A DNA stretch of 64,000 bases from Promicromonospora sukumoe (GTDB lineage Bacteria; Actinomycetota; Actinomycetes; Actinomycetales; Cellulomonadaceae). This document shows, in pieces, positions 42,120 through 50,309 of this stretch. The DNA is taken from assembly GCF_014137995.1 (NCBI RefSeq), contig NZ_JACGWV010000001.1:2790001-2854000 (forward strand), in the 5' to 3' direction. Numbering within the stretch: position 1 is the stretch's first letter; the number at the start of each line of letters is the position of its first letter. The translations under genes were made by a program, and so were the position numbers. A model generated the notes under the pieces. It worked only from the letters and a program-made list of their open reading frames with translations, was not told the origin of the DNA and made no database searches.

Positions 42120-43001
42120 TCAGATCTCGCTCAGCCGCGGCACGACGTCCTCGACCAGCCTGGTCGCCCACGGGACCGGGTTCTCGTACGGCGTCGGCAT
42201 CAGGGCGACGAGCGAGATGCCCAACTTCGCGTACCGCTCCATGTCCTTGAGGAACGCGTCGGGGTCGGTGTTCTCGGCGCCCTGGTAGAGCATCGTCTTC
42301 TCGATCGCGTCGTAGTCGGCGCCCAGGCGGTCGCAGTGCTCGCGCAGCACGTCCAGCTTGTGCGCGACCGTCTCCAACGCCTCGTCGCCGGGCGCGCCGA
42401 ACAGGTTGCACGCCTGGCCGTACTGCGCCACGAGCCGCAGCGTCTTCTTCTCGCCGCCGCCCCCGATCATCACGGGCACGGTGCCGCGCGGCGGCTGCGG
42501 CAGGTTGATCGTCTCCGCGAGCTGGTAGTGCTTGCCCTCGAAGGCGCCGTCGTTCTCCGACCACATCTGGCGGCAGACCTGGAGCGTCTCCTCCAGGCGC
42601 TCGAAGCGCTCCGCCGTCGGCGGGAACGGGACGCCCAGGCCCACGTGCTCGCGGTCGTACCAGGCCGCCCCGATGCCGAGCATGCCGCGGCCGCGCGAGA
42701 GCACGTCCAGCGTGGAGACGGTCTTGGCCAGGAGGCCCGGGTGCCGGTAGGTGACGCCCGTGACCAGCAGGCTCAGCCGGACGTTCTTGGTCACGCCGGC
42801 GAGGTAGCCCAGCGAGGTGTACCCCTCCAGCATCGGCTCGTACGGCCCGCCGGCGTTGAGCATCTGGAACCAGTGGTCCATCACGGTGAAGAGGTTGACG
42901 CCGCCCTCGTCGGCGACCTGCGCGGTCTCGGTGAGGCGGTCGGCCAGGGTGGTCTCCCACTCCGGGTGGGTGAACGTGAAGTAGTGCAGCCCAAGATCCA
43001 T
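42120..43001 (-). CDS. LLM-class F420-dependent oxidoreductase
   Basis: 293 aa, bacterial luciferase-like TIM barrel. Starts MDLGLHYFTFTHPEW; has VTGVTYRHPGLLAKTVSTLD, GRGMLGIGAAWYDREH and VPVMIGGGGEKKTLRLVAQY, which identify the F420-type subgroup common in actinobacteria. Cytosolic hydride-transfer enzyme, substrate unknown. The start at 43001 follows a TAGTGT box (43013-43008) by 6 bases, implying a leaderless transcript; TGTCA-N5-TGACA at 43022-43036 lies upstream. Divergent from the methyltransferase gene. Confidence 0.92.
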   Translation of the reverse strand: MDLGLHYFTFTHPEWETTLADRLTETAQVADEGGVNLFTVMDHWFQMLNAGGPYEPMLEGYTSLGYLAGVTKNVRLSLLVTGVTYRHPGLLAKTVSTLDVLSRGRGMLGIGAAWYDREHVGLGVPFPPTAERFERLEETLQVCRQMWSENDGAFEGKHYQLAETINLPQPPRGTVPVMIGGGGEKKTLRLVAQYGQACNLFGAPGDEALETVAHKLDVLREHCDRLGADYDAIEKTMLYQGAENTDPDAFLKDMERYAKLGISLVALMPTPYENPVPWATRLVEDVVPRLSEI

Positions 43002-43007
43002 GACTCG

Positions 43008-43036
43008 ACACTAGCATCGCTTGTCATGCTCTGACA
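43008..43036 (-). promoter_or_regulatory. Promoter of the LLM gene with TGTCA-N5-TGACA repeat
   Basis: On the minus strand, TAGTGT (43013-43008) lies 6 bases before the ATG, a leaderless -10 box. The inverted repeat TGTCA (43022-43026) / TGACA (43032-43036) covers the -35 area and may be an operator. Confidence 0.4.
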
Positions 43037-43181
43037 TGGTCGTCGGGTCCTGACAGACGGGTCCGGACCAGTCAAGATCGGGACCGGGTGAGGTTCGCGC
43101 CCCGCGTGGTGGCCGCCCCGGGCCGGGCGTTGACTGGAGCCGCGGGGGCACCAGCGACGGCGCGAGCCGAGGAGCACAGCA

Positions 43182-44015
43182 ATGAGCGACACCGCCGACG
43201 TCCCGCCCGAGGTCCTGACCGCCGTCGGCGCCAAGCACCGCGCCCTGTGGGCGCTCGGCGACTACCCGGCGGTCGCCACGGAGGTGATCCCGGAGCTGGG
43301 CCCGGCGCTGGTCGAGGCCGCAGGCGTCGAGCCCGGCGACCGCGTGCTCGACGTCGGGGCGGGCTCCGGCAACGCCGCCATCCCCGCCGCACTCGCGGGG
43401 GCCCGCGTCGTCGCGTCCGACCTCACGCCCGAGCTGTTCGACGCCGGGCGGATCGCCGCGGCGGCCAGCGGCGCCGACCTCACGTGGGCCGAGGGCGACG
43501 CGCACGCGCTGCCCTACGACGACGGCGCGTTCGACATCGTGCTGTCCTGCGTCGGCGTCATGTTCGCGCCGTTCCACCAGCGGGCCGCGGACGAGCTGGT
43601 CCGCGTGACGCGCCCCGGCGGCACGATCGGGCTGGCCTCCTGGACGCCGTCGGGGTTCATCGGGCAGATGTTCGCCGCGATGAGGCCGTACGCCCCCGCT
43701 CCCCCGCCCGGCGCGCAGCCCCCGCCGCTGTGGGGCGACGAGGAGCACGTGCGCGCGCTGTTCGGCGACCAGGTCACCGACGTGCACGCCGAGGTGCGGG
43801 GGCTGCCTGTGACCCGGTTCGCCACGGGCCGGGAGTTCCGCGAGTTCTTCAAGGCCGTGTACGGCCCGACCATCGCGGTCTATCGCAACGTCGAGGGCGA
43901 CACCGCCCGCACCACGGAGCTCGACGGCGCCCTCCTGGACCTGGCCGCGCGGTTCCAGCGCGTCGACGGCGCCATGGACTGGGAGTATCTGCTGTTCACG
44001 GCGCGGCGGGCCTGA
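43182..44015 (+). CDS. Class I SAM-dependent methyltransferase
   Basis: 277 aa. Rossmann-like methyltransferase fold: motif I VLDVGAGSGNAAIPAAL (about 54-70), acidic residue at the end of strand 2 in VVASDLTPELFDAG, motif II-like EGDAHALPYDDGAFDIVLS, and motif III RVTRPGGTIGLASW. GAGGAG precedes the ATG. The C-terminal half carries the variable substrate region. It resembles UbiE/small-molecule methyltransferases, but no substrate can be assigned. Convergent with the siderophore permease gene, 4 bases apart. Confidence 0.9.
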   Translation: MSDTADVPPEVLTAVGAKHRALWALGDYPAVATEVIPELGPALVEAAGVEPGDRVLDVGAGSGNAAIPAALAGARVVASDLTPELFDAGRIAAAASGADLTWAEGDAHALPYDDGAFDIVLSCVGVMFAPFHQRAADELVRVTRPGGTIGLASWTPSGFIGQMFAAMRPYAPAPPPGAQPPPLWGDEEHVRALFGDQVTDVHAEVRGLPVTRFATGREFREFFKAVYGPTIAVYRNVEGDTARTTELDGALLDLAARFQRVDGAMDWEYLLFTARRA

Positions 44016-44019
44016 CCCG

Positions 44020-46146
44020 TCACGCCCGGGAGCGCGACAGCAGCCAGATGAAGTACGGCGCCCCGAGCAGTGCGACGGCCAGGCCGGCCGGGAGCTGGGC
44101 CGGGGCGATGACGGTCCGTCCGAGGGTGTCGGCCAGGCCCAGGAGCACGGCGCCCAGCAGCATCGCGACCGGCAGCACGCGCGCGTGCCGGCCGCCCACC
44201 AGGGCGCGCGCGGCGTGCGGCGCGACCAGGCCGACGAACCCCACGACGCCGACGGCGGTCACGCTCGTGGCCGCGAGCACGGCCGCCACGGCGAGCACGA
44301 TCAGCCGGCTGCGCTCCAGCCGGACGCCCACGAGGCGCGGGGTGTCGTCGTCGAGCGCGAGCAGGTCCAGCTCGCGCCGCACGACGACGGCGAGCGGCAC
44401 CGCGAGCGCCAGCGTCACCAGGACGGGCAGCACCTGCTCGAAGCTGCGCCCGTAGGTGGTGCCGGACAGCCAGGTGTAGATGCGCGGCGTGTTCCAGGGG
44501 TCGGAACGCAGCAGCAGGAAGGTGGTCAGGGCGGTGGTCAGGTAGCCGAGGCCGATACCGATCAGCACGAGCCGGTCGGCGTGCAGGCCGCCGCGCCAGG
44601 CGAGCAGGTAGACGGCGGCGAAGGCGAGCAGGCCGCCGATGACGGCGGCGACGAGCATGGCGCCGTTGCTCGCGGCGATCCCGTTGCCCCAGGCGGTCCC
44701 GGCCACGGCGGTGACGACGATGACGGCGCCGAGGCCCGCGCCGCCGGTGATGCCGAGGATGGCGGGCTCGGCGAGCGGGTTGCGGGCCGTGGCCTGCACC
44801 ATCGTCCCGGCCAGGGCCAGGGCCGCCCCGGCGACGACGGCGGCCAGCACGCGTGGCGCGCGCTCGTCGAGCGCGAACCGGACGATGGCCGGCCCCTGGT
44901 CGTTCAGCCAGAGGGCGATGTCGCCGGTGCGCAGCCAGGTGGACCCGGCGAGCAGGCCGAGCAGGGCGACCCCGACCGCGAGGGCGGCGCACACGGTGAG
45001 CACCAGGACGAAGCGGCGCGTGCTGCGGGGTCCGGTGCCCGCGGCCGGGGGCCGGCGGGACGGTCCGGCGTCGCGCAGGCGCCGGGCGAGCAGCACCATG
45101 ATGACGGCGCCGGCGAGCGTCGTCGCGACGCCGGTGGGGACGGCGAGCGCCTCCTCGGCGCCGAGCAGGGCGCGGATGACGGCGTCGGCGAGCACCACGA
45201 CGAGCGCGCCGAGCAGGCCGGAGGCGGGCAGCAGGATGGCGTGCCGGTGCAGCGCGGGGACCACGCGGGCCAGGAGCCGGGCGACGACGGGCGCGGCGAG
45301 GCCGACGAACCCGAGGGGTCCGGCCAGCGTCACGGCGGCCGCGGTGAGCAGCACCGCGAGCAGCACGCCGACGGTGCGGGTCGAGCGGACGGGTACGCCG
45401 AGCGCCCCGGCGGTGTCGTCGCCGAGGCCGAGCACGTCCAGGCGCCGGGAGACGAGCAGGCCGCCGAGGGTGGCGAGCAGGATGACGGGCAGCGCCCGCC
45501 AGAACGCCGTGAGGTTGAGCTGGCTCAGGGAGCCGCTGCCCCACGCGAACAGCCCGGTGGTCTCGGTCTGGAAGAGGATGAGCAGCGCCGAGGTGGCGGC
45601 CTGGAGCGCGAGCGCGACGGCGGAGCCCGCGAGCACGAGGCGCGTGGACGACGACCCGGCGCCGCCGGCCAGCCCGAGCACGAGCCCGGCGGCGGCGATG
45701 CCGCCCGAGAAGGCCACGGCGCCGGAGGCCCACAGGGGCACGGTGAGCCCGAACGCGGCCACGACGACGACCGCGAGGTAGGAGCCCGCCGTCACGGCGA
45801 GCGTGTCCGGCGAGGCCAGCGCGTTGCGGGCGATCGACTGGAACAGGGCCCCGGCGACGCCGAGGGCGAACCCGACGGCCACGCCCGCCGCGAGGCGCGG
45901 CAGGCGTGAGCCGACGAGGATGTCGCGGACCGCCGACGAGTCGCCGGTGTCCTGCCCGGTGAGCAGGCGCAGCAGGTCGCCGAGCCCGACGCCGGACGTG
46001 CCCTGCGTCAGGTGCCAGGCACCGACGACGAGCACGGCCAGAGCGAGCGCCACCAGGGCGGCCCCGCCGGTCGCCCAGGTGACGGGGCGGGAGGCGGGGG
46101 CCTGGGGCAGGGTGTCCGCCGTGGCCGGCGACTGCGTGGCGGTCAT
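44020..46146 (-). CDS. Fused FecCD-type iron-siderophore permease
   Basis: 708 aa, about twice the length of a single FecCD permease. Two homologous halves (about 20-360 and 375-708) each with about nine or ten helices; repeated marks are GSRLPRLAAGVAVGFALGVA / DERAPRVLAAVVAGAALALA and GPLGFVGLAAPVVARLL / GVVGFVGLVAPHAARAL, the latter contacting the ATPase. Fused permeases are known in FhuB. Third gene of the importer operon, starting 4 bases after the binding-protein stop (minus direction). Confidence 0.95.
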   Translation of the reverse strand: MTATQSPATADTLPQAPASRPVTWATGGAALVALALAVLVVGAWHLTQGTSGVGLGDLLRLLTGQDTGDSSAVRDILVGSRLPRLAAGVAVGFALGVAGALFQSIARNALASPDTLAVTAGSYLAVVVVAAFGLTVPLWASGAVAFSGGIAAAGLVLGLAGGAGSSSTRLVLAGSAVALALQAATSALLILFQTETTGLFAWGSGSLSQLNLTAFWRALPVILLATLGGLLVSRRLDVLGLGDDTAGALGVPVRSTRTVGVLLAVLLTAAAVTLAGPLGFVGLAAPVVARLLARVVPALHRHAILLPASGLLGALVVVLADAVIRALLGAEEALAVPTGVATTLAGAVIMVLLARRLRDAGPSRRPPAAGTGPRSTRRFVLVLTVCAALAVGVALLGLLAGSTWLRTGDIALWLNDQGPAIVRFALDERAPRVLAAVVAGAALALAGTMVQATARNPLAEPAILGITGGAGLGAVIVVTAVAGTAWGNGIAASNGAMLVAAVIGGLLAFAAVYLLAWRGGLHADRLVLIGIGLGYLTTALTTFLLLRSDPWNTPRIYTWLSGTTYGRSFEQVLPVLVTLALAVPLAVVVRRELDLLALDDDTPRLVGVRLERSRLIVLAVAAVLAATSVTAVGVVGFVGLVAPHAARALVGGRHARVLPVAMLLGAVLLGLADTLGRTVIAPAQLPAGLAVALLGAPYFIWLLSRSRA

Positions 46147-46150
46147 GGCG

Positions 46151-47176
46151 TCAGTTCGTGAACACGTCGACGTACGCGTCGACGATCTTCTCGGCCGAGC
46201 GGGGGCCGCCGAACGTCCAGGTGTGCTCCGGGAACGCGTGCGCGCGGTCCTCGGTGACGGCGGGCAGGTTGGCCCAGACGTCGTTCTTGGTGAGCTCGGT
46301 GGTCCAGTCGTCCTCGCCCTCCTTGGTGCCCGTGTACAGCAGGGTCGCGTCGCCGACGTCGGTCATGCCCTCGATGTCGGACTGGCCCAGGCCGTAGGCG
46401 GGGTCGACCTCGCCGGTCCAGGCGTTGGTCAGGCCCAGCTCCTCGCCGAGCTCGCCGACCAGCGAGCCCTGGCCGAACGGGCGGATGGAGACGTTGCCGC
46501 CGTCGACCCAGCCGTCGAAGTACACGAAGTCGGTGGTCTCCGGGGCGGCCTCGGTGACCTGCGCCCTGGCGTCGGCCAGGTGCTGCTCGAACTCGTCGGT
46601 GACGACGGCCGCGCGCTCGGTGCGGCCGGTGGCCTGCGCGATGATGTCGAAGGTGTCGAGCATGGTCGCGATCGGGTCGGCGGCGTCGGCGCCCTTGGTG
46701 GCGAGCACCGGCACGTCGTAGGCCTCGAGCTTGGCGATGATCTCGTCGTCGGGCGTGTAGGCCTCGATGATGACCAGGTCGGGGTCCGTCGCGTACAGGG
46801 CGTCGAGGTTCGGCTCGCCGCGCGTGCCGACGTCGGCCACGCCCTCAGGCAGCTCCTCGGCGTCGTTCCAGGTGGTGTAGCCCGCGACGTCGGCCACGGC
46901 GACCGGGGCGACGCACAGGCTGAGCACGTCCTCGACCTGCTGCCACTCCAGCACCGCGACCCGCTCGGCCGGCTTGTCGAGCTCGACCGTGCGGTCGAAC
47001 GAGTCGGTCACCGTGACGGGCTCGGTCGACGTCGTGACGTCGGCGCAGTCGCCCGAGGCGGCGCCGGTGGGCGCGGACGACGCGGCCGCGCCGGGGTCGG
47101 TGGTGCCGCACGCGGACAGCGCGAGCGGCAGGATCAGCGCGGCGCCGGCCAGGGTCGCCTTGATACGGGGGGACAT
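46151..47176 (-). CDS. Iron-siderophore ABC transporter substrate-binding lipoprotein
   Basis: 341 aa, FhuD/FepB-like periplasmic-binding fold type III. The signal peptide ends in the lipobox LSAC (cysteine about 23), followed by an Ala/Ser linker and the binding domain (VTVTDSFDRTVELDKPAERV; PDLVIIEAYTPDDEIIAKLE). A GAGGAG-like ribosome site precedes the ATG. AGGTTAG, an IdeR half-site, lies in its leader at 47187-47193. It delivers ferric siderophore to the fused permease. Confidence 0.93.
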   Translation of the reverse strand: MSPRIKATLAGAALILPLALSACGTTDPGAAASSAPTGAASGDCADVTTSTEPVTVTDSFDRTVELDKPAERVAVLEWQQVEDVLSLCVAPVAVADVAGYTTWNDAEELPEGVADVGTRGEPNLDALYATDPDLVIIEAYTPDDEIIAKLEAYDVPVLATKGADAADPIATMLDTFDIIAQATGRTERAAVVTDEFEQHLADARAQVTEAAPETTDFVYFDGWVDGGNVSIRPFGQGSLVGELGEELGLTNAWTGEVDPAYGLGQSDIEGMTDVGDATLLYTGTKEGEDDWTTELTKNDVWANLPAVTEDRAHAFPEHTWTFGGPRSAEKIVDAYVDVFTN

Positions 47177-47208
47177 GGGTCTCCTCAGGTTAGTGACATG
47201 TTCAGAGG

Positions 47209-48030
47209 TCAGCGGGTCCGGCCGTGGTGACGGCCGCGCGGGTGCACGCGCACCCGGCCGGTGTCGGGGTCGGTGCTGACGTCGATCGGCAGGCCGTAGG
47301 CCAGCGAGAGGTGCTCGGCGGTGAGCACCTGCGCGGGCGGGCCGGCCGCGAGCACGCGGCCCTGGTGCAGCAGCACGACGGCGTCGGCGACCGACGCGGC
47401 GTGGTCCAGGTCGTGCAGCACGATGCCGACGGCGGTGCCGTGCTCCTCGGCGAGGTCGCGCACGAGGTCGAGCGTCTCGACCTGGTAGCGCAGGTCGAGG
47501 TGGTTGGTGGGTTCGTCCAGCAGCACGACGCCGGTCTCCTGCGCCAGGCAGGTGGCCAGCGAGACGCGCTGCACCTCGCCGCCGGAGAGCTGGTCGACGC
47601 CGCGGCGGGCCATGGCGGTCACGCCGGTGATGTCCATGGCGCGGTCGATCGCGGCGTGGTCGGCGTCGGTCAGCGGGGCGAACCGGCGGCGGTGCGGGTG
47701 CCGGCCGAAGGCGACGACGTCGCGCACCTCCAGCCCGGCGGGGTGCGGGCGGGACTGGGCGAGCAGCGTGACCTGGCGGGCGAACTCGCGTGCCGACAGC
47801 GGCGCCACGTCGACGGCGTCGTCGGGCGTGGCCCCGAGGCTGACGGTGCCCTGCTGCACCGGGTGCAGCCGTGCCAGCGAGCGCAGCACGGTCGACTTGC
47901 CGGACCCGTTGGGGCCGACGAGCGCGGTCACGACGCCCGGCGGCAGGTGCACGGCGACACCGTGCACCACGGTGGTGCGCTGATAACCCAGCACGAGGTC
48001 GTCACCACGGAGGGCGGTTGGGGCGGTCAC
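47209..48030 (-). CDS. Iron-siderophore ABC transporter ATPase (FepC/FhuC type)
   Basis: 273 aa. Walker A GPNGSGKSTV near 38, Q-loop TLLAQSRPHPAGLEVRDVV, signature LSGGEVQRVSLATCLAQ, Walker B VVLLDEPTNHLD and H-loop VLHDLDHAASVADAVVLL. First gene of the operon; the IdeR/DtxR-like box at 48032-48050 just before its start predicts repression in iron-replete cells. Confidence 0.95.
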   Translation of the reverse strand: MTAPTALRGDDLVLGYQRTTVVHGVAVHLPPGVVTALVGPNGSGKSTVLRSLARLHPVQQGTVSLGATPDDAVDVAPLSAREFARQVTLLAQSRPHPAGLEVRDVVAFGRHPHRRRFAPLTDADHAAIDRAMDITGVTAMARRGVDQLSGGEVQRVSLATCLAQETGVVLLDEPTNHLDLRYQVETLDLVRDLAEEHGTAVGIVLHDLDHAASVADAVVLLHQGRVLAAGPPAQVLTAEHLSLAYGLPIDVSTDPDTGRVRVHPRGRHHGRTR

Positions 48031-48031
48031 G

Positions 48032-48050
48032 AGAGGTAAGCCTAACCTTA
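48032..48050 (-). promoter_or_regulatory. IdeR/DtxR-type iron box
   Basis: The minus strand reads TAAGGTTAGGCTTACCTCT, about 16 of 19 positions as in the consensus TWAGGTTAGSCTAACCTWA, starting directly upstream of the siderophore ATPase gene. Iron repression of the 44.0-48.0 kb operon is therefore likely. Confidence 0.75.
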
Positions 48051-48125
48051 TGTCCGGAGTGCTCCGGTGGCTGTCTCATTCCTCACCCGCTGCCCCACGG
48101 GCCGGTCGATGTCGGACTGTCCACG

Positions 48126-48131
48126 TACCCT
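48126..48131 (+). promoter_or_regulatory. Candidate -10 box of the jet operon
   Basis: TACCCT ends 8 bases before the jetA ATG (48140), consistent with a leaderless or nearly leaderless transcript; no ribosome site is visible. Confidence 0.35.
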
Positions 48132-48139
48132 GGTCGGCG

Positions 48140-49639
48140 ATGAGCACAGCCACCGTGGAGGGAGCGTACGAAGGTGCGCTCCGAGCGTTCAAGAACCCGA
48201 TGCTGGACCTGCTCCACGGGACGTACGCGCCGTTCGTCGTGACCATGCTGGCCCTGGTGTTCACCGCGCAGCGGTCGCAGGTGCCCGTGGCCGACGCGCA
48301 CGCCGAGATCGACGCGGCGCTCGGCCGCCTGCGCGCGGCCGGGTACGGCGAGGAGGGCAACGCGCCCCTGCCCGTCGGCAGCTCGCGCGACCTGTGTCGC
48401 GGGTGGGTGCGGTCGGGCTGGCTCAAGCGCCACGTGCAGGACGGCGTCGAGGTCTACCAGGTCTCCGCGCACGGCGTCGGCGCCCTGGAGGTCGCGGGCC
48501 GCGTCGGCGGCGCCCGCACCCGGGTCTCCGAGTCGCGCGTGCGGACCCTGCTCGACGCCGTCGAGGAGCTCGCGCAGGACGCCGACCCCGACGTGCTGTC
48601 CCGGATCGCGCGGCTCGACGCCGAGATCAAGGAGCGCACGGCCGAGGTCGATCGGCTGGAGCGCACCGGCGCCGTCGAGCCCGTGGGCGACGACCAGCTC
48701 CTGGAGGAGGCGGAGAACGTGCTGCACCTGGCGCGTGAGCTGCCCGCCGACTTCGCGCGCGTGGTCGAGTCGATCAAGCAGGTCCAGCGCGACGTCGTCA
48801 CCGACCTGCGGCAGGACGTGCGCCCCACGGGCGAGGTGCTGCGCGAGTACCTGGCGCGCGGCAAGGACATCATGGAGTCCACGCGCGAGGGCCGCGCCTT
48901 CGCGGGGGCGCTCGCGCTGATCGGCCGCGCCGAGCACATCGACCAGCTCGCCGGCAACCTGCGGCTGATCCTCGGGCACCCGTTCGCCGAGCAGCTCCCC
49001 GCGGCCCAGCGCCGCGAGCTGCACGAGATCGCGCGGCGCATCGAGCGAGGGGTGCGGGAGGTGCTGCACGCGCAGCAGACGGCCTCGCACGTCATCACCA
49101 CGCAGATCCGCAACCACGACCCGCTGCGCGACCGGGAGGTGGACGGGCTGCTGCGCGACGTGATGTCCGGGTTCCAGCGGTGGATGCCGACGTCGCGGCA
49201 CAAGCAGCCGGTCGAGCCGATGCGGCGCCTGCCCGTGGCCGACGTCGGGCACCTGCGCCAGAAGGCGGACGGCCTGCGCCCGCCCGCACCGCCGACACCG
49301 CTGGAGGCGTGGGAGATGGGCGCGGTGCCCGACGACGACTCCCGGGCCTGGGGCGGCCCGCACTACGCCGACCTGGAGAAGCACCTCGCGGGGAGGCCGC
49401 GCGAGGACGACGGGACCGTCGACGTCGGCGCGGCGTTCCGGTCGGCGCCCGAGCGGATGCGGCGGCCCGTCGACCTGCTGGGCCTGCTGGAGATCGCGCA
49501 CCGGCACGGGATGGTCGAGACGGACGAGGTGGTGACCGTCGAGGCGGTGCGGCCGGACGGGACGCGGCGGCGCTTCGCGTTCGGCGGGGTGGCGATGAGG
49601 GACGAGCACGAGGACGAGGGCGGGACGACGGATGACTGA
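48140..49639 (+). CDS. jetA: JetA / MksF-like kleisin subunit (DUF3375)
   Basis: 499 aa. Matches DUF3375, the kleisin-type subunit of Wadjet/MksBEF SMC complexes: N-terminal winged-helix-like part ([34 protein letters not shown]), a long helical middle (about 150-330) and a C-terminal domain ([17 protein letters not shown]). Its role is to bridge the JetC heads and recruit JetB in a DNA-loop-extruding complex. ATG 48140 begins the conserved region; no ribosome site. Overlaps jetB by 8 bases. The C-terminus ends in an acidic EHEDEGG tail. Confidence 0.88.
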   Translation: MSTATVEGAYEGALRAFKNPMLDLLHGTYAPFVVTMLALVFTAQRSQVPVADAHAEIDAALGRLRAAGYGEEGNAPLPVGSSRDLCRGWVRSGWLKRHVQDGVEVYQVSAHGVGALEVAGRVGGARTRVSESRVRTLLDAVEELAQDADPDVLSRIARLDAEIKERTAEVDRLERTGAVEPVGDDQLLEEAENVLHLARELPADFARVVESIKQVQRDVVTDLRQDVRPTGEVLREYLARGKDIMESTREGRAFAGALALIGRAEHIDQLAGNLRLILGHPFAEQLPAAQRRELHEIARRIERGVREVLHAQQTASHVITTQIRNHDPLRDREVDGLLRDVMSGFQRWMPTSRHKQPVEPMRRLPVADVGHLRQKADGLRPPAPPTPLEAWEMGAVPDDDSRAWGGPHYADLEKHLAGRPREDDGTVDVGAAFRSAPERMRRPVDLLGLLEIAHRHGMVETDEVVTVEAVRPDGTRRRFAFGGVAMRDEHEDEGGTTDD

Positions 49640-50309
49640 GACGGTGGCTGACGAGGTGGGGACGGACGAGGCGGGCTTCATCGAGCCCGCGCCCATGGAG
49701 GACGACCAGACCGAGCTCTTCGCGGGCGACCGCGGGCTGCTCGACCCGGAGGTCCGGCGGGTGCTGGTCCGCCTGCTGCAGCGCCGCTTCCTGACGGCGG
49801 AGAAGAACCGCGCGCAGTGGAAGACGCTCCTGGAGCACCAGTCGGTGATCGAGTCGCGCCTGCACGACCTGTTCGTGCGGCTCGTCGTGGACCACGACCG
49901 CGGCATCGCGTACAAGCAGCAGGTGCGCTCGGGCGAGGTGGACGTGCCGATCCTCCTGCGCGACGACCCCTACAACCGGGTCGAGACGCTCGTGCTGGTC
50001 CACCTGCGCACCGTGTACCAGCACGAGGCGAGCTCGGGCGAGACGTCCGCGCGGATCGACCTGGAGGACATCGAGCAGGGCGTGCTGACGTTCTTCGACC
50101 TGGACGACAACAACCTGTCGCGCCCGCAGCGCGAGATCCGCGACGCCGTCGGCCGGCTGGCGTCCGAGGGCCTGATCGACGAGGAGTCGACGGGCCGCTA
50201 CCGCATCACCCCGCTCGTGGAGGTCGTGCTCGACAACAACCGGCTCGCCGAGCTCACGCGCTGGCTCGCCGGGGACAAGCTCGCAGGAAGCAAGGAGACC
50301 CGTTCGTGA
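49632..50309 (+). CDS. jetB: JetB / MksE-like subunit (DUF4194)
   Basis: 225 aa. DUF4194 (MksE/MukE-like) winged-helix protein: [40 protein letters not shown] and [16 protein letters not shown] are the recognisable family stretches, and the C-terminal winged helix includes [20 protein letters not shown]. It binds the JetA kleisin and DNA. Overlaps jetA (8 bases) and jetC (GTGA), so the three are coupled. Confidence 0.88.
   Translation: MTETVADEVGTDEAGFIEPAPMEDDQTELFAGDRGLLDPEVRRVLVRLLQRRFLTAEKNRAQWKTLLEHQSVIESRLHDLFVRLVVDHDRGIAYKQQVRSGEVDVPILLRDDPYNRVETLVLVHLRTVYQHEASSGETSARIDLEDIEQGVLTFFDLDDNNLSRPQREIRDAVGRLASEGLIDEESTGRYRITPLVEVVLDNNRLAELTRWLAGDKLAGSKETRS

Noticed and set aside
47187..47193. 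A second full iron box before the siderophore-binding protein gene
   Set aside because: Only the AGGTTAG half-site is present; the other half does not match.
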